This document shows positions 1 through 7,530 of a DNA stretch of 64,000 bases, piece by piece. The notes beneath the pieces were generated by a model that saw only the letters and a program-made list of their open reading frames with translations, searched no databases and was not told the origin of the DNA. The stretch spans positions 5,946,991 to 6,010,990 of the forward strand of contig NZ_CP020038.1 of NCBI RefSeq assembly GCF_002157225.2. The letters are read 5' to 3'. Both the position numbers and the translations under genes were made by a program. How positions within the stretch are numbered: the stretch's first letter is position 1; every line of letters begins with the position of its first letter. The DNA is from Agarilytica rhodophyticola (GTDB taxonomy: Bacteria > Pseudomonadota > Gammaproteobacteria > Pseudomonadales > Cellvibrionaceae).

Positions 1-294
1 TTTATTTCACCGATAGTTAATAAACTCGGTGCAAAATAAAACACCTCGGTAATTTTACTATTAACTCAGCATAGATACACGCAAGGTTAATAGTGCACAG
101 CAATATGACCGCAACAGATTTATGACATAGGGGCAATATTACAGTTTTATAGTAAAAAAAACATGGAGATGATATAGAATACAAGTATCTACAAGAATAA
201 CTTCCAGGGCGGAAACATTGTACTAATAATCCAGCAGTGCAACTTCTTTTTAATACAAACGAATATACAGACATCAGATCGAGAAAATAACCTT
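1..294. other. Intergenic region, upstream of malic enzyme
   Basis: No convincing gene. A weak hairpin (CACCGA at 8-13 pairing with TCGGTG at 26-31, flanked by TTTATTT and AAAATAAA) may be the terminator of a gene left of the window. The rest is AT-rich and should contain the malic enzyme promoter, but no clear -35/-10 pair stands out. Confidence 0.4.
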
Positions 295-1902
295 ATGAAA
301 TCCAGCGGCATCGACTATTTAAAAGATCCAAGACGCAATAAAGGCACAGCTTTCACTGCTGAAGAACGCGACAAACTCGGCCTACACGGCATACTACCGC
401 CAGTGGTCAGTAGCTTCGAGCAGCAACTGGAAAGGGGAATTAGTAATTTTCGTCGAATACCTAAGCCAATTGATAAGTACATTTTTTTATCCGCACTGCA
501 AAAACGCAACGAACGTTTGTATTTCCGTTTGCTTATTGAGAATATTGAAGAGTTGATGCCCACGGTTTATACACCAACTGTGGGACAGGCCTGTCAAGAA
601 TTCGCAAGTATATTCCGTGAAACAAGTGGCTTCTATATTTCATTGCTTAATAAAGGCAATATATCTCAGCTACTAGAAAACTGGCCCGAGGATGATGTGC
701 GCCTCATCGTTGTCACCGACGGCGAAAGAATTCTCGGTCTTGGCGATTTGGGTACTAACGGTATGGGCATACCGATAGGAAAGCTTGCTTTATACTGCGC
801 ATGTGCTGGCATTAAGCCTGAACAATGCCTACCAATTATGCTGGATGTCGGTACTGAAAACGAAAAGTTTCGCGAAGACCCTATGTATTTAGGCCTCAGG
901 CAAACGAGAACCCGGGGCCAAGAATACTATGATTTTATCGATGAGTTTATTCAAGCAGTCAAGCAGCGTTTCCCTAAAGCTTTATTGCAATTCGAAGATT
1001 TTGCAACACCTAATGCCGTTGCTTTACTGGAACAATACAAAGACGAGTTGCTATGCTTTAACGATGACATCCAGGGCACAGCATCGGTCGCCTTAGCCGG
1101 TTTATATGCAGCAACCAGACTCAATGGTAAGGCGCTATCAGACATGCATTTTATGTTCTGTGGTGCAGGTTCGGCATCAACCGGTATCGGTCACCTGCTC
1201 GCTAAAGCCTTACAAATGGAAGGTTTATCTGAGGAAGAATCTCTCGACCGCCTGACATTTTTTGATCGCAGTGGCTTAGTCACAACAGATAGAGATGATC
1301 TTGCTAGCCATGTCGCACCTTTTGCATCAAAAAATAAAGCGATGGATCTAAAAGAAGCCATTGAAGTTATCAAGCCCGACGCTCTCATTGGCGCAACAGG
1401 AACAGCCGGGATATTTAACCAAGAAATTATCGAAACCATGGCTGCTCATAGTGCTAGCCCTATTATCTTTGCCCTATCAAACCCGACAATCAAAGCCGAG
1501 TGTACCGCGGAGCAAGCATACCAATGGAGTGAAGGTCGTGCCATTTTCGCCAGTGGTAGCCCATTTGGTGTAGTGCATATGCATGATGAAATACGTGTTC
1601 CAGGACAAGGCAACAACGCCTATGTTTTCCCAGGTTTAGGTCTTGGAGCTATCTATGGGGGTGCAACACGAATCACTGATGATATGTTAATAGTTGCCGC
1701 CAAATCTTTGGCAAACGCTGTATCACAGACACAAATTGATCACGGCTGCCTCTATCCTTCTTTGAAAGAAATTCGGGACGTGTCATTAAAAATCGCTGTA
1801 GATGTTGCCAAGTGTGCCGAATCTCTAGGGCTAACTAAAGATAAAGTACCTGATGACTTTGCCGAACAGGTAAAAGCGCAAATGTATTTTCCACATTATT
1901 AA
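295..1902 (+). CDS. maeA: Malic enzyme (malate oxidative decarboxylase)
   Basis: A 535-residue cytosolic enzyme converting malate to pyruvate and CO2 with reduction of NAD(P). The long-type malic enzyme signatures are present in order: the catalytic tyrosine in MPTVYTPTVG (near residue 90), VTDGERILGLGDLG, the lysine segment before LPIMLDVGTENE, the metal-ligand segment QFEDFATPNA, FNDDIQGTA, and the dinucleotide-binding loop GAGSASTGIG. Length is slightly below E. coli MaeA (565 residues), mostly from a shorter N-terminus. The C-terminus (MYFPHY) resembles eukaryotic-type NADP enzymes, so cofactor preference is uncertain and the symbol is provisional. No strong ribosome-binding site precedes the ATG. 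The gene stands alone and converges with the c-di-GMP gene downstream; a weak hairpin (1901-1918) follows the stop. Confidence 0.93.
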   Translation: MKSSGIDYLKDPRRNKGTAFTAEERDKLGLHGILPPVVSSFEQQLERGISNFRRIPKPIDKYIFLSALQKRNERLYFRLLIENIEELMPTVYTPTVGQACQEFASIFRETSGFYISLLNKGNISQLLENWPEDDVRLIVVTDGERILGLGDLGTNGMGIPIGKLALYCACAGIKPEQCLPIMLDVGTENEKFREDPMYLGLRQTRTRGQEYYDFIDEFIQAVKQRFPKALLQFEDFATPNAVALLEQYKDELLCFNDDIQGTASVALAGLYAATRLNGKALSDMHFMFCGAGSASTGIGHLLAKALQMEGLSEEESLDRLTFFDRSGLVTTDRDDLASHVAPFASKNKAMDLKEAIEVIKPDALIGATGTAGIFNQEIIETMAAHSASPIIFALSNPTIKAECTAEQAYQWSEGRAIFASGSPFGVVHMHDEIRVPGQGNNAYVFPGLGLGAIYGGATRITDDMLIVAAKSLANAVSQTQIDHGCLYPSLKEIRDVSLKIAVDVAKCAESLGLTKDKVPDDFAEQVKAQMYFPHY

Positions 1903-2009
1903 AGCCTCGTAGCTTTTTAAATGATGAAATAAACGACAGGGATGTCCAATACAAAATTAGAGAGCCTTTCAGTTATCTTTTGATTTAACAATTAGTTAGC
2001 TGATAAATA

Positions 2010-4160
2010 TTAACTACTTACTTTACTGCTTATATATATTTCAGCAAACTCATCTGCAAAAGTCGGCTTCCCATAGAGGTAGCCTTGTGCACTTTCACAT
2101 CCTAAGCCATGAATAATTTTATCTTGCTTTTGAGTTTCTACTCCTTCTACAAGAGTTCTGAAACCCAATTTTTTATTCATTGCTAAAATAGCGCTAACAA
2201 TATCTCTATCAGATTGGTCGGTTTCAATATCAACAATAAAACTGCGGTCAATCTTAATAACATCTACGTTGAAACGTTTTAAGTAAGCAAGAGAAGAATA
2301 ACCTGTACCGAAGTCATCGATTGCTAAACGAAAACCATACTCGGCTAATCGGTGTAGCATGCTATCCGCATTTAAAGATTCTTTTAAAAATGTACCTTCA
2401 GTAATCTCTAGTTGTAGGTTTTCTGGTGAAATACTGTGGGCACTTACCATTGCCATCAAATCTTCCACAAAACAACTATGTTCTAGCTGACGTGGAGAAA
2501 CGTTCACAGATATATACTTGAGATCGGGTGTTAAATGTTGCCATAATTCCCATTGCTTAATAGCAGTAAGATTAATCCAATTACCTAACTCATGAATTAA
2601 CCCACTTTCTTCCACAACAGGAATAAACTCCATAGGCGAGATAAATTTACTAGTATTGTCTTTCCAGCGAATAAGAGCTTCACAACCAATAACAGTATGG
2701 CGGTCAAGATCTATTATTGGTTGATAGTAAAGTTGAAACTCTTCATTTTTTACTGCACTCATTAACTGATATTTTAAGCTGAACTTACGAGAAACTTCCT
2801 CGGACATTTCGTTACAATAGCTAATAAATTTCCGTGTTTCAGTATTTTTAGGATGATGCATAGCAAGGCTACTGTGCGTTTGTAAGGTAGCGGCATCACA
2901 GCCATCTTGTGGAAACGAGCTCACCCCCATCGCTGCATCTAAGTTAACAGTTAAATCTTGATTTAATTGGATAGGGGCAAGGGCCTTGCTATATACTTTA
3001 TCCACAAAAACTTCTATAGCATCAGCACTGCCAACACTCTCTAAAACGAGCATAAATTCATCGCCAGCAATACGTGCAACAGTATCACAGTCCTCTACAA
3101 TATCCTGTAGCCGCCTAGAGATTTCTATTAATACTTTATCGCCAACAGACAAACCATAATTTTCATTAACGTCTTTAAAGCGCCTTAAGCCTATCATTAA
3201 AACTGAAAATGTATCATTTTTCCTTAAGGCCCGAGCTACCGAACGAGATAGACGAAAGTTTAACCCTGCGCGAGAAAAACAACGTGTTAAAGGGTCTATA
3301 TAAGCTAATTCCCAGAGTTTTTTTTCAGCCATCACCGCGTTAGTAATGTCGTGAGTCACGCCCACTACACGCTTAACCTCACCATGAGAACCTTTTATAA
3401 TTCTCGCCTGAGAACGCAAGTGACGAATATCTCCATTGGGCCATACTGCTCGATAGTCTATTTCTTTATTACAGGCATTTTTTATCATGTCATAGGATTC
3501 ATTGCGAACACGATCAGCATCGTCAGGATGCACTGCTTTTTCCCATGCATCAGCAGGTGCAACTGCCTTTTCATCAGCATAACCATAAATTTGAAATAAT
3601 TTTTTATCCCATATCATCTCTTGTTTTTCGGGAATCCAGTCCCAGATTCCCATTTGTGCACTTTCGACGGCCATCTGAGCACGTTTTGTTTGCGCCTGCA
3701 AGATAACACTTGCATCACGCTCCTGCGTAATGTCGACGATACTTGTGACAACACCTAAAATTTGATCACTGGTGTTATCGACTATAATCTCGGAGTTTGC
3801 TTTTATCCATATAGTTTTATGATCTTTTCTAATGCCGATGATGACATCTTTTTGAGGTTTACCTTCTTTTAAAGTAAGCGCACCAGGAAAGTCTCGCTCA
3901 GGAAGCCTTATACCATTGCTATCAAGCACTTCAATAGATAAGCGACGAACATCAAAATTCTGTATTTCTTTATTACTTATACCAATTAAGTTTCTCCCGG
4001 CAGGATTAATATATTCCACATCACCTTTTCGATTACGATAAATAATACCAAATGGTAAATGTTGAAACATCGCTTGATATATATGACTATTATCACTTTG
4101 CGATACGTCGATTGAATCTTGTATTTTTTTATATTTCACAATCAAACCATCGCTACTCAT
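2010..4160 (-). CDS. PAS-PAS-GGDEF-EAL c-di-GMP signalling protein (probable phosphodiesterase)
   Basis: About 716 residues with no membrane segment, so probably a cytoplasmic sensor. Domains in order: PAS (about 25-155), PAS/PAC (about 165-285), GGDEF (about 290-450), EAL (about 465-715). The GGDEF domain looks dead as a cyclase: the signature is AGDEF, the metal-binding aspartate of the DLDxFK segment is glycine (IGLRRFK), and the following INDxxGH reads VNENYGL. The EAL domain keeps EALIRW, NVSPRQLE, LEITEGTF, DDFGTGYSS, VIKIDRSF and LVEGVET, so c-di-GMP hydrolysis is likely. I prefer the ATG at 4160 over an in-frame TTG two codons upstream. It converges with malic enzyme. The PAS ligand cannot be predicted. 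Confidence 0.9.
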   Translation of the reverse strand: MSSDGLIVKYKKIQDSIDVSQSDNSHIYQAMFQHLPFGIIYRNRKGDVEYINPAGRNLIGISNKEIQNFDVRRLSIEVLDSNGIRLPERDFPGALTLKEGKPQKDVIIGIRKDHKTIWIKANSEIIVDNTSDQILGVVTSIVDITQERDASVILQAQTKRAQMAVESAQMGIWDWIPEKQEMIWDKKLFQIYGYADEKAVAPADAWEKAVHPDDADRVRNESYDMIKNACNKEIDYRAVWPNGDIRHLRSQARIIKGSHGEVKRVVGVTHDITNAVMAEKKLWELAYIDPLTRCFSRAGLNFRLSRSVARALRKNDTFSVLMIGLRRFKDVNENYGLSVGDKVLIEISRRLQDIVEDCDTVARIAGDEFMLVLESVGSADAIEVFVDKVYSKALAPIQLNQDLTVNLDAAMGVSSFPQDGCDAATLQTHSSLAMHHPKNTETRKFISYCNEMSEEVSRKFSLKYQLMSAVKNEEFQLYYQPIIDLDRHTVIGCEALIRWKDNTSKFISPMEFIPVVEESGLIHELGNWINLTAIKQWELWQHLTPDLKYISVNVSPRQLEHSCFVEDLMAMVSAHSISPENLQLEITEGTFLKESLNADSMLHRLAEYGFRLAIDDFGTGYSSLAYLKRFNVDVIKIDRSFIVDIETDQSDRDIVSAILAMNKKLGFRTLVEGVETQKQDKIIHGLGCESAQGYLYGKPTFADEFAEIYISSKVSS

Positions 4161-4746
4161 TGCCAATACTTAGTGGTTTTGCCAACCGGATTTTTTGACT
4201 AACTTTTTTAAAAAGAGAAAAACAAATATAAAGTTTTTTACAGATACAAACTCTTTCAAAATTATGTGCATTTTCTTTAAAGAAAATAGTTAAGTTGCTG
4301 CTGACTCTAGGTATAGTTGACCATTTTTTTACATTTTTTCCTCTTGTCTTAGAATAAGAAAAATCATGCCAACATAAGATAACAAAACTAAGTAATTTGT
4401 TTTTAAAATACATTAGCTACAAACCAAATCTCATATACAAATTTCTTGCTATTCACTTATAAGTCTAGGAAAAACACGAAAAAATATAAGAATAAAGTCG
4501 TATTAAAACTTACTCGTCTATAACTATAGTTTTCTGTCATAGAAATAGGTGAGAGGTGGATGTAAGAGGATATTGGAAAATTATATTCGATGGGATACAA
4601 GTAGCTATAGCTAGTTGAAATATAGCAGTCACTCGCATTAAAGCAAGCGAAGGTACATTGGCAGGAAGCGTAAATATAGACAGTATAAGAGGTAAATGTA
4701 AAACACCGAATCATATCGGCGTTTTACATAATAGTAAGAGCGAGAC
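4161..4746. other. Intergenic region between sapC-like gene and PAS-GGDEF-EAL gene
   Basis: AT-rich, with no gene I can support. Short open frames on the minus strand (4153-4413, 4457-4714) have low-complexity, Phe/Cys/Tyr-rich translations and no ribosome-binding sites. It contains the hairpin at 4696-4729 just after the sapC-like stop. Confidence 0.5.
4696..4729 (-). terminator. Hairpin after the SapC-family gene
   Basis: Inverted repeat about 17 bases past the stop codon: ATGTAAAAC pairs with GTTTTACAT, one mismatch, then CCG pairs with CGG around an 8-base loop. There is no long T-run on the minus strand, so intrinsic termination is likely but not certain. Confidence 0.5.
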
Positions 4747-5463
4747 TTAAGATTTGGCAGCAGTTTTCGCTTGGGGTAAGCGCTTGACTACTTCAGGAAT
4801 AGCGCCGATTGAGTGAATATGTGCATAAGTCCACGCAATCCAGCCCTTCTTATACCAATCAACAATTTCTTCATCGCTGAGAGCCGAGTGAAACTCTTTC
4901 TCATCAACAACAAATAAATGGTCAAGCTTCAGTGTTGTATCGGTGAATTTAATTGTTCCCTGACAAGGTTTAAGTAAATCTTTTTCTTTCAATGCTTGGA
5001 TATAGTCTTGAGTAAGACGATAGCCTTGGTCGACATTTTCCAAAAAACGCATAATCTCTTGCAAGGCTTCGGAAGGCTCACCTTTTTCGTCAAAAAGGGC
5101 ATCCCCTTCTTCTTCTTGAAGATGTGGAGCATCGAGATCAACCATCACAATACCTTTTTGTTCTTCCAGTACAAAAGGGTAGCGGCGAACAAAAGAAGGA
5201 ATATAAACACCTTCCCAAACATCACCAAGGTTATGGCCTTTGGCCATAAGAGATAGTAGCGCCACAGGAACAAAATCGTCATTAGCATTTTTGACGAACA
5301 TTACCGGGTGATTGCGACTACACTGGAAGAACTCAAATCCGGCTACAGGGACAGAATTAGTCTCAGAAGTAAAGTTTAAGTTATCGAGTTTTTTAAGTTT
5401 AAGGTTTTTGTGCTTCTCTTTATCAAGAGGCACGGGGTTTTGATAAAACAACAATGAGGCCAT
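4747..5463 (-). CDS. SapC family protein
   Basis: A 238-residue protein matching the SapC family (PF07277) along its length: VPVAGFEFFQCSRNHPVMF near residue 40, then PVALLSL, GDVWEGVYIPSFVRRYPF, and a C-terminal segment with DHLFVVDE and GWIAWTYAHIHSIG. The family is named after a Campylobacter fetus S-layer secretion locus gene, but most members, as here, occur without S-layer genes and their function is unknown. It has no signal peptide or membrane helix, so it should be cytoplasmic. It is a single gene with a 224-base leader containing an imperfect inverted repeat (5517-5578) and a hairpin after the stop. Family assignment is firm; molecular role is not. Confidence 0.87.
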   Translation of the reverse strand: MASLLFYQNPVPLDKEKHKNLKLKKLDNLNFTSETNSVPVAGFEFFQCSRNHPVMFVKNANDDFVPVALLSLMAKGHNLGDVWEGVYIPSFVRRYPFVLEEQKGIVMVDLDAPHLQEEEGDALFDEKGEPSEALQEIMRFLENVDQGYRLTQDYIQALKEKDLLKPCQGTIKFTDTTLKLDHLFVVDEKEFHSALSDEEIVDWYKKGWIAWTYAHIHSIGAIPEVVKRLPQAKTAAKS

Positions 5464-5516
5464 GATGTTAACTTGTCTTAGAGTAGATTTAGTTCTTTAA
5501 ATGGTTCATAGCAAAA

Positions 5517-5578
5517 AGAGCCTATTCACATGAATTAACTCCAATTTTGTACGGAGCAAATTCGTGTAAACAAGCTCT
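5517..5578. repeat. Imperfect 20-bp inverted repeat, sapC/fpr intergenic
   Basis: Arms at 5517-5536 and 5559-5578 match at 16 of 20 positions after reverse complementing, with a 22-base centre. Several mismatches would be G-U pairs in RNA. It could be a leader structure of the SapC-family gene, the end of the fpr transcript, or a small palindromic repeat. Confidence 0.5.
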
Positions 5579-5687
5579 AGCTATGCTTTTGGTCGCGCGA
5601 TAGTAACAGGGTTTTTGCCGCAATCGCAAGTAAGGCAGAATATAAGGAGGAATAGGATCTGTTAATAAGCCTCAAACATTAAAACGA

Positions 5688-6464
5688 TTACTGCTCTACA
5701 AATGCTCGCTCAATCACGTAGTGCCCCTGATTACCCTTCCGAGCTTCCTGAAAACCTTTAGCATCTAGAATTTGGCAGGTGTCTTTAAGCATACTTGGAC
5801 TACCACAGATCATAAAACGATCATTTTCAAGGTTGATATCAGGTAAGCCTAGGTTTTTAGCCAAATCACCACTTTCTAACAAATCAGTTAGACGACCGGT
5901 AGATGCATACTCCTCCCGAGTAACGGTGGGATAGTAGAGCAGTTTTTCACTAATTTGGTCGCCAAAATACTCGTTCTGAGGGAGTTCTTTGGTGATATAT
6001 TCTTGATAAGCCAGCTCGGATACAAAGCGCACACCATGAGTTAAGATCACTTTATCGTATTGTTCGTATACTTCAGGATCTTTAATAATACTCATAAACG
6101 GTGCAAGCCCCGTTCCTGTGCTAATTAAATAAAGGTGTTTTCCGGGAAGAAGAGACTCTGTAACCAACGTACCTGTAGATTTACTGTTGATCAAAACCTC
6201 ATCGCCAGGTTTAAGGTGCTGTAGTTTTGACGTCAGTGGGCCATCGGGTACCTTAATGCTAAAAAACTCTAGCTTATCTTCGTAGTTTGCACTAGTAATA
6301 CTGTAAGCTCGAAGTAAAGGCTTACCATCTTCTTTCTCCAACCCCATCATCGTAAAATGACCATTGCGGAAACGGAAGCCAGGGTTTCTCGTTGTTGTAA
6401 AACTAAATAGCGTATCTGTCCAATGGTGGACATCGAGCACACGCTCTCTAAGTAAGCTACTCAC
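5688..6464 (-). CDS. fpr: Ferredoxin--NADP(+) reductase
   Basis: A 258-residue flavoenzyme moving electrons between NADPH and ferredoxin/flavodoxin for iron-sulfur repair, biosynthesis and oxidative-stress defence. The FAD-binding motif RAYSITSA is near residue 53, the NADP-binding STGTGLAPF near 115, and CGSPSM near 222. The C-terminus VIERAFVEQ is typical of the bacterial subclass found in Pseudomonas. The start is a GTG with GGAG nine bases upstream; no in-frame ATG fits. It is divergent from a LysR gene 154 bases away, as in Pseudomonas where FinR activates fpr, and the spacer contains a plausible promoter and operator (see 6499-6528 and 6531-6562). Confidence 0.95.
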   Translation of the reverse strand: MSSLLRERVLDVHHWTDTLFSFTTTRNPGFRFRNGHFTMMGLEKEDGKPLLRAYSITSANYEDKLEFFSIKVPDGPLTSKLQHLKPGDEVLINSKSTGTLVTESLLPGKHLYLISTGTGLAPFMSIIKDPEVYEQYDKVILTHGVRFVSELAYQEYITKELPQNEYFGDQISEKLLYYPTVTREEYASTGRLTDLLESGDLAKNLGLPDINLENDRFMICGSPSMLKDTCQILDAKGFQEARKGNQGHYVIERAFVEQ

Positions 6465-6498
6465 AATTGGAGTCTCCAGTAATCGTTATCTTGCATCT

Positions 6499-6528
6499 AT
6501 TTTAAACGCGAATTAACATACAGGTAAA
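6499..6528 (-). promoter_or_regulatory. Probable sigma-70 promoter of fpr
   Basis: Reading leftward: a -35-like TTTACC (6528-6523), an 18-base spacer and a -10-like TAAAAT (6504-6499), about 35 bases before the fpr GTG. The weak -35 with an operator directly upstream fits an activator-dependent promoter. Confidence 0.5.
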
Positions 6529-6530
6529 AC

Positions 6531-6562
6531 AGGAATTCCTGATTAAATTAATTGGAAATTCC
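6531..6562. promoter_or_regulatory. Candidate FinR operator
   Basis: A perfect palindrome AGGAATTCCT (6531-6540) and a second half-similar GGAAATTCC (6554-6562), lying just upstream of the predicted fpr -35 and within the finR promoter region. The position fits a LysR activator site that also autoregulates. The link to FinR is inference. Confidence 0.45.
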
Positions 6563-6618
6563 GATATAAAGCCTTATCTCTTATGAGTGGGTGTTATCAG
6601 CCTTTGAGAAGATGAACG

Positions 6619-7518
6619 ATGCGCTATACTCTCCGCCAGCTCGAAATTTTTCTGGCCACAGCCCACCACCAAAACGTTACCAAAGCCGCAGAAGAATTGT
6701 CGATGTCCCAATCCGCAGCGAGTGGCGCCCTAAAAGACCTGGAAACGCAATTTGATGTACAACTATTCGATCGTGTTGGCAAGCGCTTACAGACAAACGA
6801 ATTTGGCAATAGAGTCCGTATCCGGGCAGAAGCTCTTTTGGCTCAGGCTAAGGAACTAGAGCATGAACTATCTCAGCACGACAAGGTGGGACACATAAAA
6901 GTAGGGGCAACGCTGACAATAGGTAACTATCTATGTGTGGATCTTATTAAGCAATATATTCGCGAATCACCAGGCACCCAAGTTAAATTAGAGGTAGCCA
7001 ATACAGAATCTATCGCACGAGCAATTCTGAATTTTGATATAGACCTTGGGCTTGTTGAGGGAGAACTGCACCACCCCGATTTAGATATCGTCAATTGGCG
7101 CAAAGATAGCCTTATATGTTTCTGCTCCCCCTCACATCCTCTCGCTCAAAAAACCCATATTACTGATAAAGATTTATTGGCTGCAAAGTGGATTCTAAGA
7201 GAGCCAGGCTCTGGTACTCGACAAACCTTTGATCGAGCTATGTCTGGCTTAACGCCTTCACTTGATATTGAACTTGAACTACAGCATACCGAAGCAATTA
7301 AGCGAGCGGTGGAAAATGGACTGGGTATTTCTTGTCTCTCTGAAATTGCGCTACAAACTGCCTTTGACAGGAAAACCCTGGTACCAATAAACATACCATC
7401 CCGCGATTTCACAAGGCATTTTTACTTTGTTATTCATAAACATAAGTATCGTGCAGCAGGCATCCTAAAGTGGATGGGTATCTGCAATATAGATTTTGAA
7501 ACGATTGACAAACTCTAG
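6619..7518 (+). CDS. finR: LysR-family regulator, FinR-like
   Basis: A 299-residue LysR regulator. The N-terminal winged helix-turn-helix (about 1-60) is clear: LRQLEIFLATAHHQNVTKAA followed by SQSAASGALKDLE and LFDRVGKRL. The rest is a substrate-binding-type effector domain (about 88-293) with the usual CxPxHPLA segment (CSPSHPLAQ) and EPGSGTR. Its divergent position next to fpr matches FinR of Pseudomonas putida, which activates fpr under oxidative stress. The LysR assignment is certain; FinR identity rests on context. The ATG is preceded by GAGAAGA. It ends 12 bases from the convergent GGDEF/EAL gene. Confidence 0.88.
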   Translation: MRYTLRQLEIFLATAHHQNVTKAAEELSMSQSAASGALKDLETQFDVQLFDRVGKRLQTNEFGNRVRIRAEALLAQAKELEHELSQHDKVGHIKVGATLTIGNYLCVDLIKQYIRESPGTQVKLEVANTESIARAILNFDIDLGLVEGELHHPDLDIVNWRKDSLICFCSPSHPLAQKTHITDKDLLAAKWILREPGSGTRQTFDRAMSGLTPSLDIELELQHTEAIKRAVENGLGISCLSEIALQTAFDRKTLVPINIPSRDFTRHFYFVIHKHKYRAAGILKWMGICNIDFETIDKL

Positions 7519-7530
7519 GGTTAATCCTAC

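Noticed and set aside
17..274. 85-codon frame on the minus strand upstream of malic enzyme
   Set aside because: Composition is not coding-like and the frame occupies the malic enzyme promoter region.
4153..4714. Two 85-codon open frames between sapC-like gene and the GGDEF-EAL gene
   Set aside because: Translations rich in Cys, Phe and Tyr with no domain, no ribosome-binding site; one overlaps the start of the real gene.
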